A stretch of 23,131 nt of DNA from JAOPZW01 sp036555665. GTDB lineage: Bacteria > Actinomycetota > Thermoleophilia > Solirubrobacterales > Solirubrobacteraceae. The stretch is taken from the NCBI GenBank assembly GCA_036555665.1, contig DATBKW010000330.1, forward strand, positions 1 through 23,131, given 5' to 3'. Position numbers and translations under genes: made by a program. Each line of letters starts with the position of its first letter. Position 1 is the first letter of the stretch. Shown one piece after another: positions 1 through 7,185 of this stretch. The notes under the pieces were generated by a model that searched no databases, was not told the DNA's origin, and saw only the letters and a list, made by a program, of their open reading frames with translations.

Positions 1-818
1 CCGTTGACCCACCCGCGGACCGGCACGTTGCAGCGCACCACCGGCCCCTTGCAGCCGAGCTTGACCAGGCATCGCGGGTCGTCGCCGTACTCGGTGGCGA
101 ACTGGCCCTGCTCGGTGTAGCCGGCGCGGTTGCAGCTCTCGCGCGTCGTGCGGCCGAACAGCCACGTGGGCCGGAGCTGGTCGTCGAGCTCGGGCGCCGG
201 CGCCAGGCCGCCGAGGTGCAGCACGAGGTAGAGCAGCGTCTCGGTCATGTTGTCGGGCTGGGCCGGACAACCCGGGATGCAGACGACCGGTAGCCCTGCC
301 TTCGACTTCCACTTCCACCCCAGGTAGTCCGGCAGCCCCATCGCCCCCGTCGGGTTGTTCTTCATCGCCGGGATGCCGCCGTAGGTGGCGCAGGTGCCGA
401 TGGCGACGACGGCGGCGGCCTTGTTTGCGAGGCGGTCGACCCACTCGTTGGTCGTGACCGGCTGGCCGTTCTCGGGGTTGACACCGAAGCCGGTCCAGTG
501 GCCCTCGCCGTTGATCTCCTCGTTGCCGATCGAGCCCTCGACGATGAGGACGAAGGGGTCGAGCTTGCCGTCCTCGGCGTCATACCAGGCCTGGATGTAC
601 TCCTGGCCGACCTCGTAGGCGACCACCTGGTTGTGGATGACCACCCGCGGCATGCCGGGGATCACCCCCTGGATGATGTCCTCGAGACTGGGGTTGGTGG
701 CCGAGGTCATGGCCACGGAGTCGCCCTCGCAGGAGAGCCCCGTGGTCATCCACAGCACGTGAGCGGTGATCTGCTCGGTCTTCTGCTGCCCCGGTGCGAA
801 CTCGACTGTGCCGGCCAT
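1..818 (-). CDS. hhyS: [NiFe]-hydrogenase small subunit, group 1h type (partial, C-terminus off the window)
   Basis: Electron-transfer subunit of an uptake hydrogenase; it carries the Fe-S relay that takes electrons from the NiFe site in the large subunit. The ATG at 816-818 is preceded by AAGGAG (824-829) five bases upstream. About 272 residues are visible. C30 and D33 (SCEGD) match the 3-Cys/1-Asp proximal cluster known for actinobacterial group 1h/5 enzymes; further motifs are IGTCATYGG, IPGCPAQPDN, the RESCNRAG segment and CLVKLGCKGPVVRCNVP. There is no twin-arginine signal, as is usual for this group. It starts 19 bp after hypE and is probably the last-but-one or a middle gene of the hypC-hypC2-hypD-hypE operon; the large subunit would be expected to the left, outside the window. 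Closely resembles the second small subunit at 4500-5561. The family call is strong; the subgroup is from motif recall. Confidence 0.93.
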   Translation of the reverse strand, partial: MAGTVEFAPGQQKTEQITAHVLWMTTGLSCEGDSVAMTSATNPSLEDIIQGVIPGMPRVVIHNQVVAYEVGQEYIQAWYDAEDGKLDPFVLIVEGSIGNEEINGEGHWTGFGVNPENGQPVTTNEWVDRLANKAAAVVAIGTCATYGGIPAMKNNPTGAMGLPDYLGWKWKSKAGLPVVCIPGCPAQPDNMTETLLYLVLHLGGLAPAPELDDQLRPTWLFGRTTRESCNRAGYTEQGQFATEYGDDPRCLVKLGCKGPVVRCNVPVRGWVN

Positions 819-823
819 CGGTA

Positions 824-829
824 CTCCTT
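824..829 (-). promoter_or_regulatory. Ribosome binding site of hhyS1
   Basis: AAGGAG on the minus strand, five bases before the ATG at 818. It fixes the hhyS1 start and shows that this gene is initiated independently, unlike the overlapped hyp genes upstream of it. Confidence 0.75.
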
Positions 830-837
830 CCTGCTGA

Positions 838-1925
838 TCAACAGATCCGGGGCAAGGGATCGCCCACGAGCTGGTCCATGACCCGCTTGCCGCCAAACGC
901 CGTCTGCACGAGCACCATCCCTGGCGGCTCGGTCTTCACCTCGCCGATCTCTGCCGCGCGCTCGAACTCGCCCCGCCCGCCCACCGCGCGCAGAGCGGCC
1001 AGCGCCGCATCCGCCGCCTCGGGCGCGACGAAGGCCACGAGCTTGCCCTCGTTGGCCACGTACATCGGATCGATGCCGAGGATCTCGGCCGCCCCGGCCA
1101 CCGCCGGCTGGACCGGGACGTCGCCCTCACGTACGACGATGGCCACGCCCGAGGCGCGGGCCAGCTCGTTGAGGACGGACGCGATGCCGCCGCGCGTCGC
1201 GTCGCGCATGCACCGCAACTGCGCGCCCGCGGCGTCGAGCAGCGCGTCGGCGGCCGGCCACAGCGAGCGCGTGTCCGACTCGACCTCGGCGTCGAGATCG
1301 AACTCGCCGCGCGCGAGCATGATCGCCGTGCCGTGATCGCCGATCGTGCCCGACACGAGGATGCGGTCGCCCGGGCGCAGTCCCGCGGGCGTCAGCGACG
1401 CGCGGGGGTCGACGGCGCCGACGCCGGCTGTGGTCAGGTACATCTGGTCGGCGTGGCCGCGCTCGACGACCTTCGTGTCGCCGGCGACGATTTCCACACC
1501 GGCCGCGGCGGCGGCCTGCGCGATCGCCTCGACCTCGGCGCGCAGCACATCGGCCGCCAGGCCCTCCTCCAACACCATCGACAGGCTCAGGGCCAGCGGC
1601 CGCGCACCCGCCACGGCCAAGTCGTTGACGGTCCCGTTGACCGCCAGCTCGCCGATGGAGCCGCCGGGGAAGCGGATCGGCTTGACGACGAAGCTGTCGG
1701 TCGTCAGCGCGACGTCGACGCCGCCGATCGAAAGCGTCGCCGCGTCGGCCAGCGCGCCCAGGGCCGACGACCCGAAGGCGGGGACGAAGAGGCCCTCGAT
1801 CAGGGTCTGCGTCGCCTTGCCGCCCGCGCCGTGGGCCATCGTGACGTGCTGGTCCTTGAAGCGCGGACGCTTCGCGCGCGCAGTCTCGATGATCCCGAGG
1901 ACGCGTTCCTCGCGGCCGGTGACCG

Positions 1926-1929
<4 letters not shown>
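838..1929 (-). CDS. hypE: Hydrogenase maturation protein HypE (carbamoyl dehydratase)
   Basis: HypE takes a carbamoyl group from HypF onto its C-terminal cysteine and dehydrates it with ATP to a thiocyanate, the source of the CN ligands of the NiFe centre. The 363-residue protein has the expected AIRS/PurM-like ATP-binding fold signatures: a glycine-rich AHGAGGKAT near residue 33, a TDSFVV stretch, AGDTKVV and RDATRGG. It ends in PRIC, the terminal cysteine motif that is the active residue in this family. The start is GTG at 1927-1929, overlapping the hypD stop (GTGA), so translation is probably coupled. The gene lies in the order hypC-hypC2-hypD-hypE-hhyS. HypF, HypA and HypB are not in the window. 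Confidence 0.97.
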
Positions 1930-3037
<1,108 letters not shown>

Positions 3038-3041
<4 letters not shown>

Positions 3042-3268
3042 GCAGCGGCCCTCGCGATCGCCGCGCCGGCGTGGACGAGGAGGCGGTCCCCGGCCTGCAC
3101 CGGCACCACGAGCAGGACGTCGACCTCGGTGCTCGCGCCGCGCTCATCGGCGCACACGGCCAGGCCCCGGGCCTCGTCGACGCTCACCACCGCGAGCTCC
3201 ACGGCATGGTCGCCGCAGGTGATGCAGCCGTCGAAGTCGGCAATACAGGCAGGGATCGCCTCGCTCAT
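3038..3268 (-). CDS. Second HypC/HupF-like hydrogenase maturation protein with internal CxxC
   Basis: A 76-residue protein starting at the ATG at 3266-3268, which overlaps the hypC stop (ATGA); its own stop overlaps the hypD start (GTGA). The C-terminal half (VPVQAGDRLLVHAGAAI) matches the HypC pattern PGD-x-VLIHVGFA. It lacks the N-terminal MC that supplies the essential Cys2 of HypC. Instead C8 and an internal CITCGD (C15, C18) occupy the N-terminal region, with another cysteine at C39. From memory, actinobacterial hyp operons often carry such a CITC-type HypC relative beside normal hypC. It may be a chaperone for the Fe(CN)2CO unit or for a particular large subunit; the specific role is unknown. 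Confidence 0.82.
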
Positions 3269-3543
3269 CCGATCACGCTGCCCTTGAGCTCCTCGATGGC
3301 GCTGTCGAACTCGCTGCCCATCGCGCGCAGCAGCTCGAGCGTGGCGTGCGCCTCCTCCTCGTCGACCTTCGACAGCGCGAAGCCGACGTGGATAAGGACC
3401 CAGTCGCCGGGCTGGGCGCCGCCGTCGTCGGCGTCGAGCAGACCGACGTTGACAGTACGCCGTACACCCGCGACATCGACCGTGGCGAGGCGGTTGGCCT
3501 CGTCGACGAACTCGATGACCTGCCCGGGGATGGCCAAGCACAT
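3265..3543 (-). CDS. hypC: Hydrogenase maturation chaperone HypC/HupF
   Basis: A 92-residue HypC that begins MCLAIPG, with the essential Cys2 exposed after methionine removal, and continues into the OB-like barrel with PGDWVLIHVGFALSKVDEEEA. HypC carries Fe(CN)2CO with HypD and delivers it to the large-subunit precursor. The ATG at 3541-3543 has AAGGAG (3550-3555) six bases upstream. It is the first gene of the leftward maturation operon and is divergent from the Crp-like regulator. The C-terminal helix is somewhat longer than in E. coli HypC (about 90 residues), which is within family variation. Confidence 0.96.
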   Translation of the reverse strand: MCLAIPGQVIEFVDEANRLATVDVAGVRRTVNVGLLDADDGGAQPGDWVLIHVGFALSKVDEEEAHATLELLRAMGSEFDSAIEELKGSVIG

Positions 3544-3549
3544 GAGCTG

Positions 3550-3555
3550 CTCCTT
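3550..3555 (-). promoter_or_regulatory. hypC: Ribosome binding site of hypC
   Basis: AAGGAG on the minus strand, six bases before the hypC ATG. A weak -10 candidate (TAGAAC, minus strand, 3569-3574) lies just upstream, which would put the nearer operator copy (3604-3619) roughly 50 bp upstream of the start of transcription. No convincing -35 is visible. Confidence 0.65.
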
Positions 3556-3603
3556 CGATCGCCGAGCGGTTCTATCAGCGGGCCGAGCGGCGTCGCCGAT
3601 GCT

Positions 3604-3619
3604 CGTAATCCGGATTACC
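3604..3619. promoter_or_regulatory. Putative Crp-like operator, copy 1 (CGTAA-N6-TTACC)
   Basis: The 14 central bases (3605-3618, gtaatccggattac) are a perfect palindrome. Read as 5-N6-5 it is CGTAA-TCCGGA-TTACC, the same architecture as the 16-bp CRP/FNR half-site arrangement. It is AT-rich in a very GC-rich background and lies between the divergent hypC and Crp-like regulator genes. The adjacent copy at 3629-3644 shares the half-sites. Assignment to the neighbouring regulator is inference. Confidence 0.65.
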
Positions 3620-3628
3620 AGCGGCCCT

Positions 3629-3644
3629 GGTAAGCATAATTACC
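3629..3644. promoter_or_regulatory. Putative Crp-like operator, copy 2 (GGTAA-N6-TTACC), overlapping a -10
   Basis: GGTAA-GCATAA-TTACC is a perfect 5-N6-5 inverted repeat whose centre lies 25 bp from that of copy 1. CATAAT (3635-3640), inside the site, is a good -10 hexamer for the rightward regulator gene starting at 3667. A protein bound here would occlude that promoter, suggesting autorepression, while copy 1 is nearer the hypC promoter. No good -35 is visible. Confidence 0.65.
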
Positions 3645-3666
3645 TCTGCGAAGATGCCCTCCGCAA

Positions 3667-4500
3667 ATGCCGCCATCACGGCGAGAGCGATGGGCTTCAG
3701 AGGGCGGGCCCGGGGCCCTGCGCGGTCGGCTGCGCCCGCCGGCGTCGTACTGCTACCTGCTCGACGCCGACACCGACCTCGCCCAGGAGTTCGACCTGCG
3801 GATGCGCGTCGTGGCGCGCCAGGTGGCCACCGCTGTCGTGTTCGAGATACCGATCGGCGAGCACCTGCCGTCGGACTGGCTGACGCCCGACGCGGGCGGC
3901 CTGGGCCTGCTGCTGCTCGACGGCGTGATCGCGATCGAGGTCCACGTCGGCGACCGCACGGCGACCGAGCTGATGGGCGCCGGTGACCTGCTGCAGCCCC
4001 ACGAGCCCAACATCGACGAGCTGCTCGAGCACGTCGACGGCTGGCACGTGCTGCTGCCCGCGCGCGTCGCGGTGCTCGACGCGGCCTTCGCCGAGCGCGT
4101 GCGCCCGTGGCCGCAGATCGCCCTCGCGCTGCTGCGCCGCGCCGGCCGGCGCGCGTGCGACCTCGACGTCCAGCGGGCGATCGCCTGCCAGCCGCGGCTC
4201 GAGGTTCGCCTCGCGCTCATGCTGTGGCATCTCGCGGCGCGCTGGGGAAGGGTCGAGATGGGCGGCATCCGCCTGTCGCTGCCCCTCACCCACCGCCTGC
4301 TCGGCCAGCTCGTCGGCGCCGAGCGCCCGTCGGTCTCCCACGCGCTCGCCCGCCTGGCCGAGGCCGAGCTCGTCACCGGCCGCGGCGACGAGTGGCACCT
4401 GCACGGCACGCTCGCCCAGCACCTCGCGTGCCTGGCCGAGCGTGGCCATCACGACAGCGTCGACGGATCGCCGGCGCCCGTGAGCCACACGCCCACGTGA
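3667..4500 (+). CDS. Crp/Fnr-like transcriptional regulator of the hydrogenase locus
   Basis: A 277-residue protein with an N-terminal cNMP-binding-like beta-roll (about residues 28-140; GGLGLLLLDGVIAIEV and ELMGAGDLLQP are characteristic) and a C-terminal winged helix-turn-helix (about 203-245; LPLTHRLLGQLVGAERPSVS then ALARLAEAELV). It belongs to the actinobacterial Crp-like type with a GLLLLDG/GAGDLLQP core; no N-terminal four-cysteine FNR cluster is seen, so it is unlikely to be a classical Fe-S O2 sensor. ATG 3667 is used; there is no clear ribosome site, and the conserved part starts only near residue 28, so a later start is possible. Its stop overlaps the start of hhyS2 (TGATG), tying regulator and hydrogenase subunit into one transcript. 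The twin palindromes upstream are its likely targets. Confidence 0.87.
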   Translation: MPPSRRERWASEGGPGALRGRLRPPASYCYLLDADTDLAQEFDLRMRVVARQVATAVVFEIPIGEHLPSDWLTPDAGGLGLLLLDGVIAIEVHVGDRTATELMGAGDLLQPHEPNIDELLEHVDGWHVLLPARVAVLDAAFAERVRPWPQIALALLRRAGRRACDLDVQRAIACQPRLEVRLALMLWHLAARWGRVEMGGIRLSLPLTHRLLGQLVGAERPSVSHALARLAEAELVTGRGDEWHLHGTLAQHLACLAERGHHDSVDGSPAPVSHTPT

Positions 4501-5561
4501 TGCTGCACGCCGAGTTCACCCCCGGCCAGAGCCGCAGCGAGCGGATGCTGGTCCATGTCGTCTGGATGACGAGCGGGCTGGGCTGTGACGGCGACACGAT
4601 CGCGTTGACGGCGGCGACCAGCCCGTCGCTCGAGGACCTGCTGACCGGCGCGATCCCGGGGATGCCGGGCATCGTCATCTACAACCCGGTATTGGCCTTC
4701 GAGACCGGCGAGGACCTCATGCGCGCGTGGTACGACGCTGAGCGCGGGCGGCTGGACCCCTTCATCCTCGTGCTCGAGGGGTCGGTGCCCAACGAAAAGC
4801 TCAACGGCGACGGGCACTGGGCCGCTTTCGGCGTCGACCACGCGACGGGACAGCCGATCACCACGAACTCGTGGATCGACCGGCTGGCGCCGCAGGCCGC
4901 GGCCGTGCTCGCGATCGGGACGTGCGCGGCCTACGGGGGCATCCCGGCGATGCGCAACAACCCGACCGGCGCGATGGGCCTGCGCGACTACCTGGGCTGG
5001 AGCTGGACGTCGCGCACGGGCATCCCGGTCGTCAACCTCCCCGGCTGCCCGGTACAGCCCAACAACATCACCGAGACGCTGCTGGCCCTCGTGCTGCAGC
5101 TCGGCGGCCTGGCGCCGATGATCGACCTCGATGACCAGGGCCGCCCGCGCTGGCTGTTCGACCGCACGGTCCACGAGACGTGCAACCGCGCGGGCTTCGC
5201 CGAAGAGGGCGGGTTTGCCGACACGCTGGGCGACGACGGGCGCTGCCTGGTCAAGCTGGGCTGCAAGGGCCCGGTGGTCAAGTGCAACGTTCCGGTGCGC
5301 GGGTGGGTCAACGGCATCGGCGGGTGCCCCAATGTCGGCGGCATCTGCAACGGCTGCACGAGCGCCGGCTTCCCCGATCACTTCATGCCGTTCATGGAGG
5401 CCGACCGCCTCGGGACGCTGGGCGCGCGCGGTGCGCGCTTCACCTACGCCCCGCTGCTGCGGTATTTCCGCGATCGCGCGATGCGCCGGCGCTACGAGGT
5501 CGAGCCCGCGTGGCGGCGGCCGGGCGCCGAGCTGACCACCGGCTACGAGCGCCGCTGGTGA
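4500..5561 (+). CDS. hhyS: Second [NiFe]-hydrogenase small subunit, group 1h type (no adjacent large subunit)
   Basis: A complete 353-residue small subunit. Proximal-cluster residues C29 and D32 (GCDGD), C142 (GTCAAYGG) and C183 (PGCPVQPNN) are present. The distal set H225, C228, C249 and C255 and the later cysteines C262, C276, C283 and C286 (GGCPNVGGICNGC) are also intact, so it should carry a full Fe-S relay. No Tat signal or membrane anchor is visible. The ATG at 4500 overlaps the stop of the Crp-like gene; an in-frame GTG lies one codon earlier. The N-terminal half matches the first small subunit (1-818) almost motif for motif, indicating duplication. No large subunit follows; a 96-residue unknown gene overlaps its stop. 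It may pair with the large subunit of the leftward operon or with one elsewhere. Confidence 0.93.
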   Translation: MLHAEFTPGQSRSERMLVHVVWMTSGLGCDGDTIALTAATSPSLEDLLTGAIPGMPGIVIYNPVLAFETGEDLMRAWYDAERGRLDPFILVLEGSVPNEKLNGDGHWAAFGVDHATGQPITTNSWIDRLAPQAAAVLAIGTCAAYGGIPAMRNNPTGAMGLRDYLGWSWTSRTGIPVVNLPGCPVQPNNITETLLALVLQLGGLAPMIDLDDQGRPRWLFDRTVHETCNRAGFAEEGGFADTLGDDGRCLVKLGCKGPVVKCNVPVRGWVNGIGGCPNVGGICNGCTSAGFPDHFMPFMEADRLGTLGARGARFTYAPLLRYFRDRAMRRRYEVEPAWRRPGAELTTGYERRW

Positions 5562-5848
5562 GCACGCCCGACGAGATCCTGCGACGGCCGGTGCACGCCG
5601 GCGGCGCCGACAAGCCGTTCGGCGCGCTGCGACTGGAGGAGGTGCGCGCCCACGCCGCCGAGCTGCGCTCCGCCGCGGGCTGGGGGCCGACCGCGCGCGT
5701 CGCGACCGTTGCGCGGGCCTGGCGCGAGCTCGCCGACGACATGGCGCGTGAGCGCGCGGCCACGGTGGCCGACCTCGGCCCCGAGCGCGCGGCCGCGGCG
5801 GCCGAGCGCCTGTGGGTGGTGCCGCCCGGCGGCAGCCTGCTGCCCTGA
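5558..5848 (+). CDS. Small protein coupled to the hydrogenase small subunit, unknown function
   Basis: A 96-residue protein that begins at GTG 5558, overlapping the hhyS2 stop (GTGA). It is largely helical, rich in Ala/Arg/Glu, without membrane segments or cysteines. Visible segments are AAGWGPTARVATVARAWREL (about 43-62), a charged MARERAATVADLGPERAAA stretch and a C-terminal LWVVPPGGSLLP. Third-position GC is high throughout and the reading frame is tightly coupled, so I take it as real. Its position suggests an accessory or assembly role for the hydrogenase, but no family is recognised. Confidence 0.75.
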   Translation: MSTPDEILRRPVHAGGADKPFGALRLEEVRAHAAELRSAAGWGPTARVATVARAWRELADDMARERAATVADLGPERAAAAAERLWVVPPGGSLLP

Positions 5849-5856
5849 GGCGGTGT

Positions 5857-6258
5857 TCAACCGGCGCTGTCGAGCGCCTGGTTGACGAGCGCGTCGGCCT
5901 CGGCGTTCTGCGCGCGCGGGACCGAGCGGATGCTCCAGCGGTCGAAGGCGCGCAGCGCCTCGAGCGCCTGCTGGTGCAGCGGGCGCATGTCGGGGTGCTT
6001 GACCTTGTACTGGCCGTTGACCTGCTTGGCCACCAGCTCGGAGTCGTTGACGACCACGACCTCGTCGGCGCCCAGCGCGCGGGCGCGGGCCAGCCCGAGG
6101 AGCAGGCCGCGGTACTCGGCCACGTTGTTGGTCACAACGCCCAGCAGCTCGTGGGCCTCGTCGAGGACGTCGCCGTCGGGGGTCGACAGCACCGCGGCGG
6201 CGGCGGCCGGACCGGGGTTGCCGCGCGCCCCGCCGTCGACGTGGACGACGACCTTCAC
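5857..6258 (-). CDS. RNase HI-like protein (reverse-transcriptase-like RNase H fold)
   Basis: A 133-residue protein with the compact RNase HI fold that cleaves RNA in RNA-DNA hybrids. The acidic catalytic set is intact: D8 (HVDGGARGNPGP), E48 (TNNVAEYRGL), D72 (VVNDSELV) and D122 (NAEADALVNQ). A KVKHP element after the third acid and the short length match the stand-alone bacterial RNase HI family often annotated 'reverse transcriptase-like protein', shorter than E. coli RnhA (155). The start is GTG at 6256-6258, overlapping the stop of the 72-residue gene upstream. It is the last gene of the operon EF-G2 / CxxC protein / 72-aa protein / RNase H-like. Confidence 0.92.
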   Translation of the reverse strand: MKVVVHVDGGARGNPGPAAAAAVLSTPDGDVLDEAHELLGVVTNNVAEYRGLLLGLARARALGADEVVVVNDSELVAKQVNGQYKVKHPDMRPLHQQALEALRAFDRWSIRSVPRAQNAEADALVNQALDSAG

Positions 6259-6473
6259 TCGGCGGTGTCGAGCGGCGGGAACTCGCCGGGCACCCGCGGG
6301 CGGCGGCGGTCGCGCGTTTCGCGGTGTTCGGCGGCGTGCTGCTCGCCGCGCGCGCGGCGCTCGGACTTGCGCCGGTCGATGATGACCTTCACGTTGGGGT
6401 CGTCCTTGTAGTACTCCACGAGCTTCTCGTAGAGCTCAGGGGCCAGTTCCTCTGGGACGACCGAATAGATCAT
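6255..6473 (-). CDS. Small hypothetical protein with DRRKSERR motif
   Basis: A 72-residue protein; ATG 6471-6473 overlaps the stop of the CxxC protein, and its own stop overlaps the start of the RNase H-like gene. The N-terminal half (MIYSVVPEELAPELYEKLVE then YYKDDPNVKVIIDRR) looks like a folded alpha/beta unit with conserved feel; the second half is very basic and probably disordered. The DRR-x-S-ERR motif (33-40) recurs, as I recall, in actinobacterial small proteins of unknown role. Its tight coupling to a putative nuclease may point to nucleic acid metabolism, but this is context only. Confidence 0.78.
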   Translation of the reverse strand: MIYSVVPEELAPELYEKLVEYYKDDPNVKVIIDRRKSERRARGEQHAAEHRETRDRRRPRVPGEFPPLDTAE

Positions 6474-7159
6474 CAGGCGGGCTGCGCGACGAGGTGCAAC
6501 TGGCCGAGCTCGTCGGCGCCGGCGTTGGGGACCTGATCGGCCGGATCGAGCTCGGCGAGCTCGGTCCCCTGGCCGGTGACGCGCGGGCCGGCGGCCTCGT
6601 CGGCGAGGTCGACCTCGTAGCGGTACCAGCTCAGCTCCCAGCCGACGACGATCGTCACGACGCTGCCCTCGGTGAGCGAGGGCCGCACGGCGACGATCGG
6701 CGCGCCGAGCGAGCGCGCCACCCCCGATACCGTCCGCGGGTGCGCGCTCGAGTTGAAGAGGTCCAGCGCGCGCGACATCTTCATGTCGGCGTTCGTGGGC
6801 ACCGCGTGCACGGAGCGCGGCGGCTGCGGCAGCGGCTCGGGCGCCCGTGGCGCCTCGCTCGCATTGTCGGCTTCGACCTGCTCGTGCAGCGCCTGCGCGT
6901 CGGCGCGGCGCTGGCGCAGGCGTGCCAGGAACGAGCGCGAGCGCCCGTTGTGGGTGCGCGAGCGCACGGTCGCGTCGTCGAGACCCTCGCGGATCCAGCC
7001 CTCGTGCGCAGCGCGCTGCGTGCATAGCTCGCACACGTTGCGCCGGGTGCCGCCGGCCAGGAAGACGTCGGCCTGCTCGCCGCGCAGCAGCGTGCGGCCG
7101 CAGACGTCACAGGACACCACGGGGGTGCTCGTGCTAATGGACTTGCGGGTCACGAGCAC
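6473..7159 (-). CDS. Hypothetical protein with N-terminal double-CxxC zinc-ribbon-like motif
   Basis: A 228-residue protein if started at GTG 7159; a second in-frame GTG at 7153 is equally possible. Near the N-terminus CDVC (C17, C20) and CELC (C43, C46) form a probable four-cysteine zinc site. A basic helical segment (about 65-95, with FLARLRQRRADAQALHEQV) and a proline-rich linker follow. A C-terminal domain (about 120-205) contains WYRYEVDLADEA. It lies 26 bp after the EF-G-like gene and overlaps the next gene by ATGA. A TAGGCT hexamer (minus, 7163-7168) sits nine bases before the second GTG, which would allow a leaderless transcript from there. Function unknown. Confidence 0.75.
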   Translation of the reverse strand: MLVTRKSISTSTPVVSCDVCGRTLLRGEQADVFLAGGTRRNVCELCTQRAAHEGWIREGLDDATVRSRTHNGRSRSFLARLRQRRADAQALHEQVEADNASEAPRAPEPLPQPPRSVHAVPTNADMKMSRALDLFNSSAHPRTVSGVARSLGAPIVAVRPSLTEGSVVTIVVGWELSWYRYEVDLADEAAGPRVTGQGTELAELDPADQVPNAGADELGQLHLVAQPA

Positions 7160-7185
7160 CCCAGCCTATCCGCTCCGAGCCGCGT

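Noticed and set aside
3654..3986. Alternative frame starting ATG 3654 in front of the Crp-like gene
   Set aside because: Out of frame with the beta-roll and helix-turn-helix protein; Arg/Pro/Ala-rich shadow sequence.
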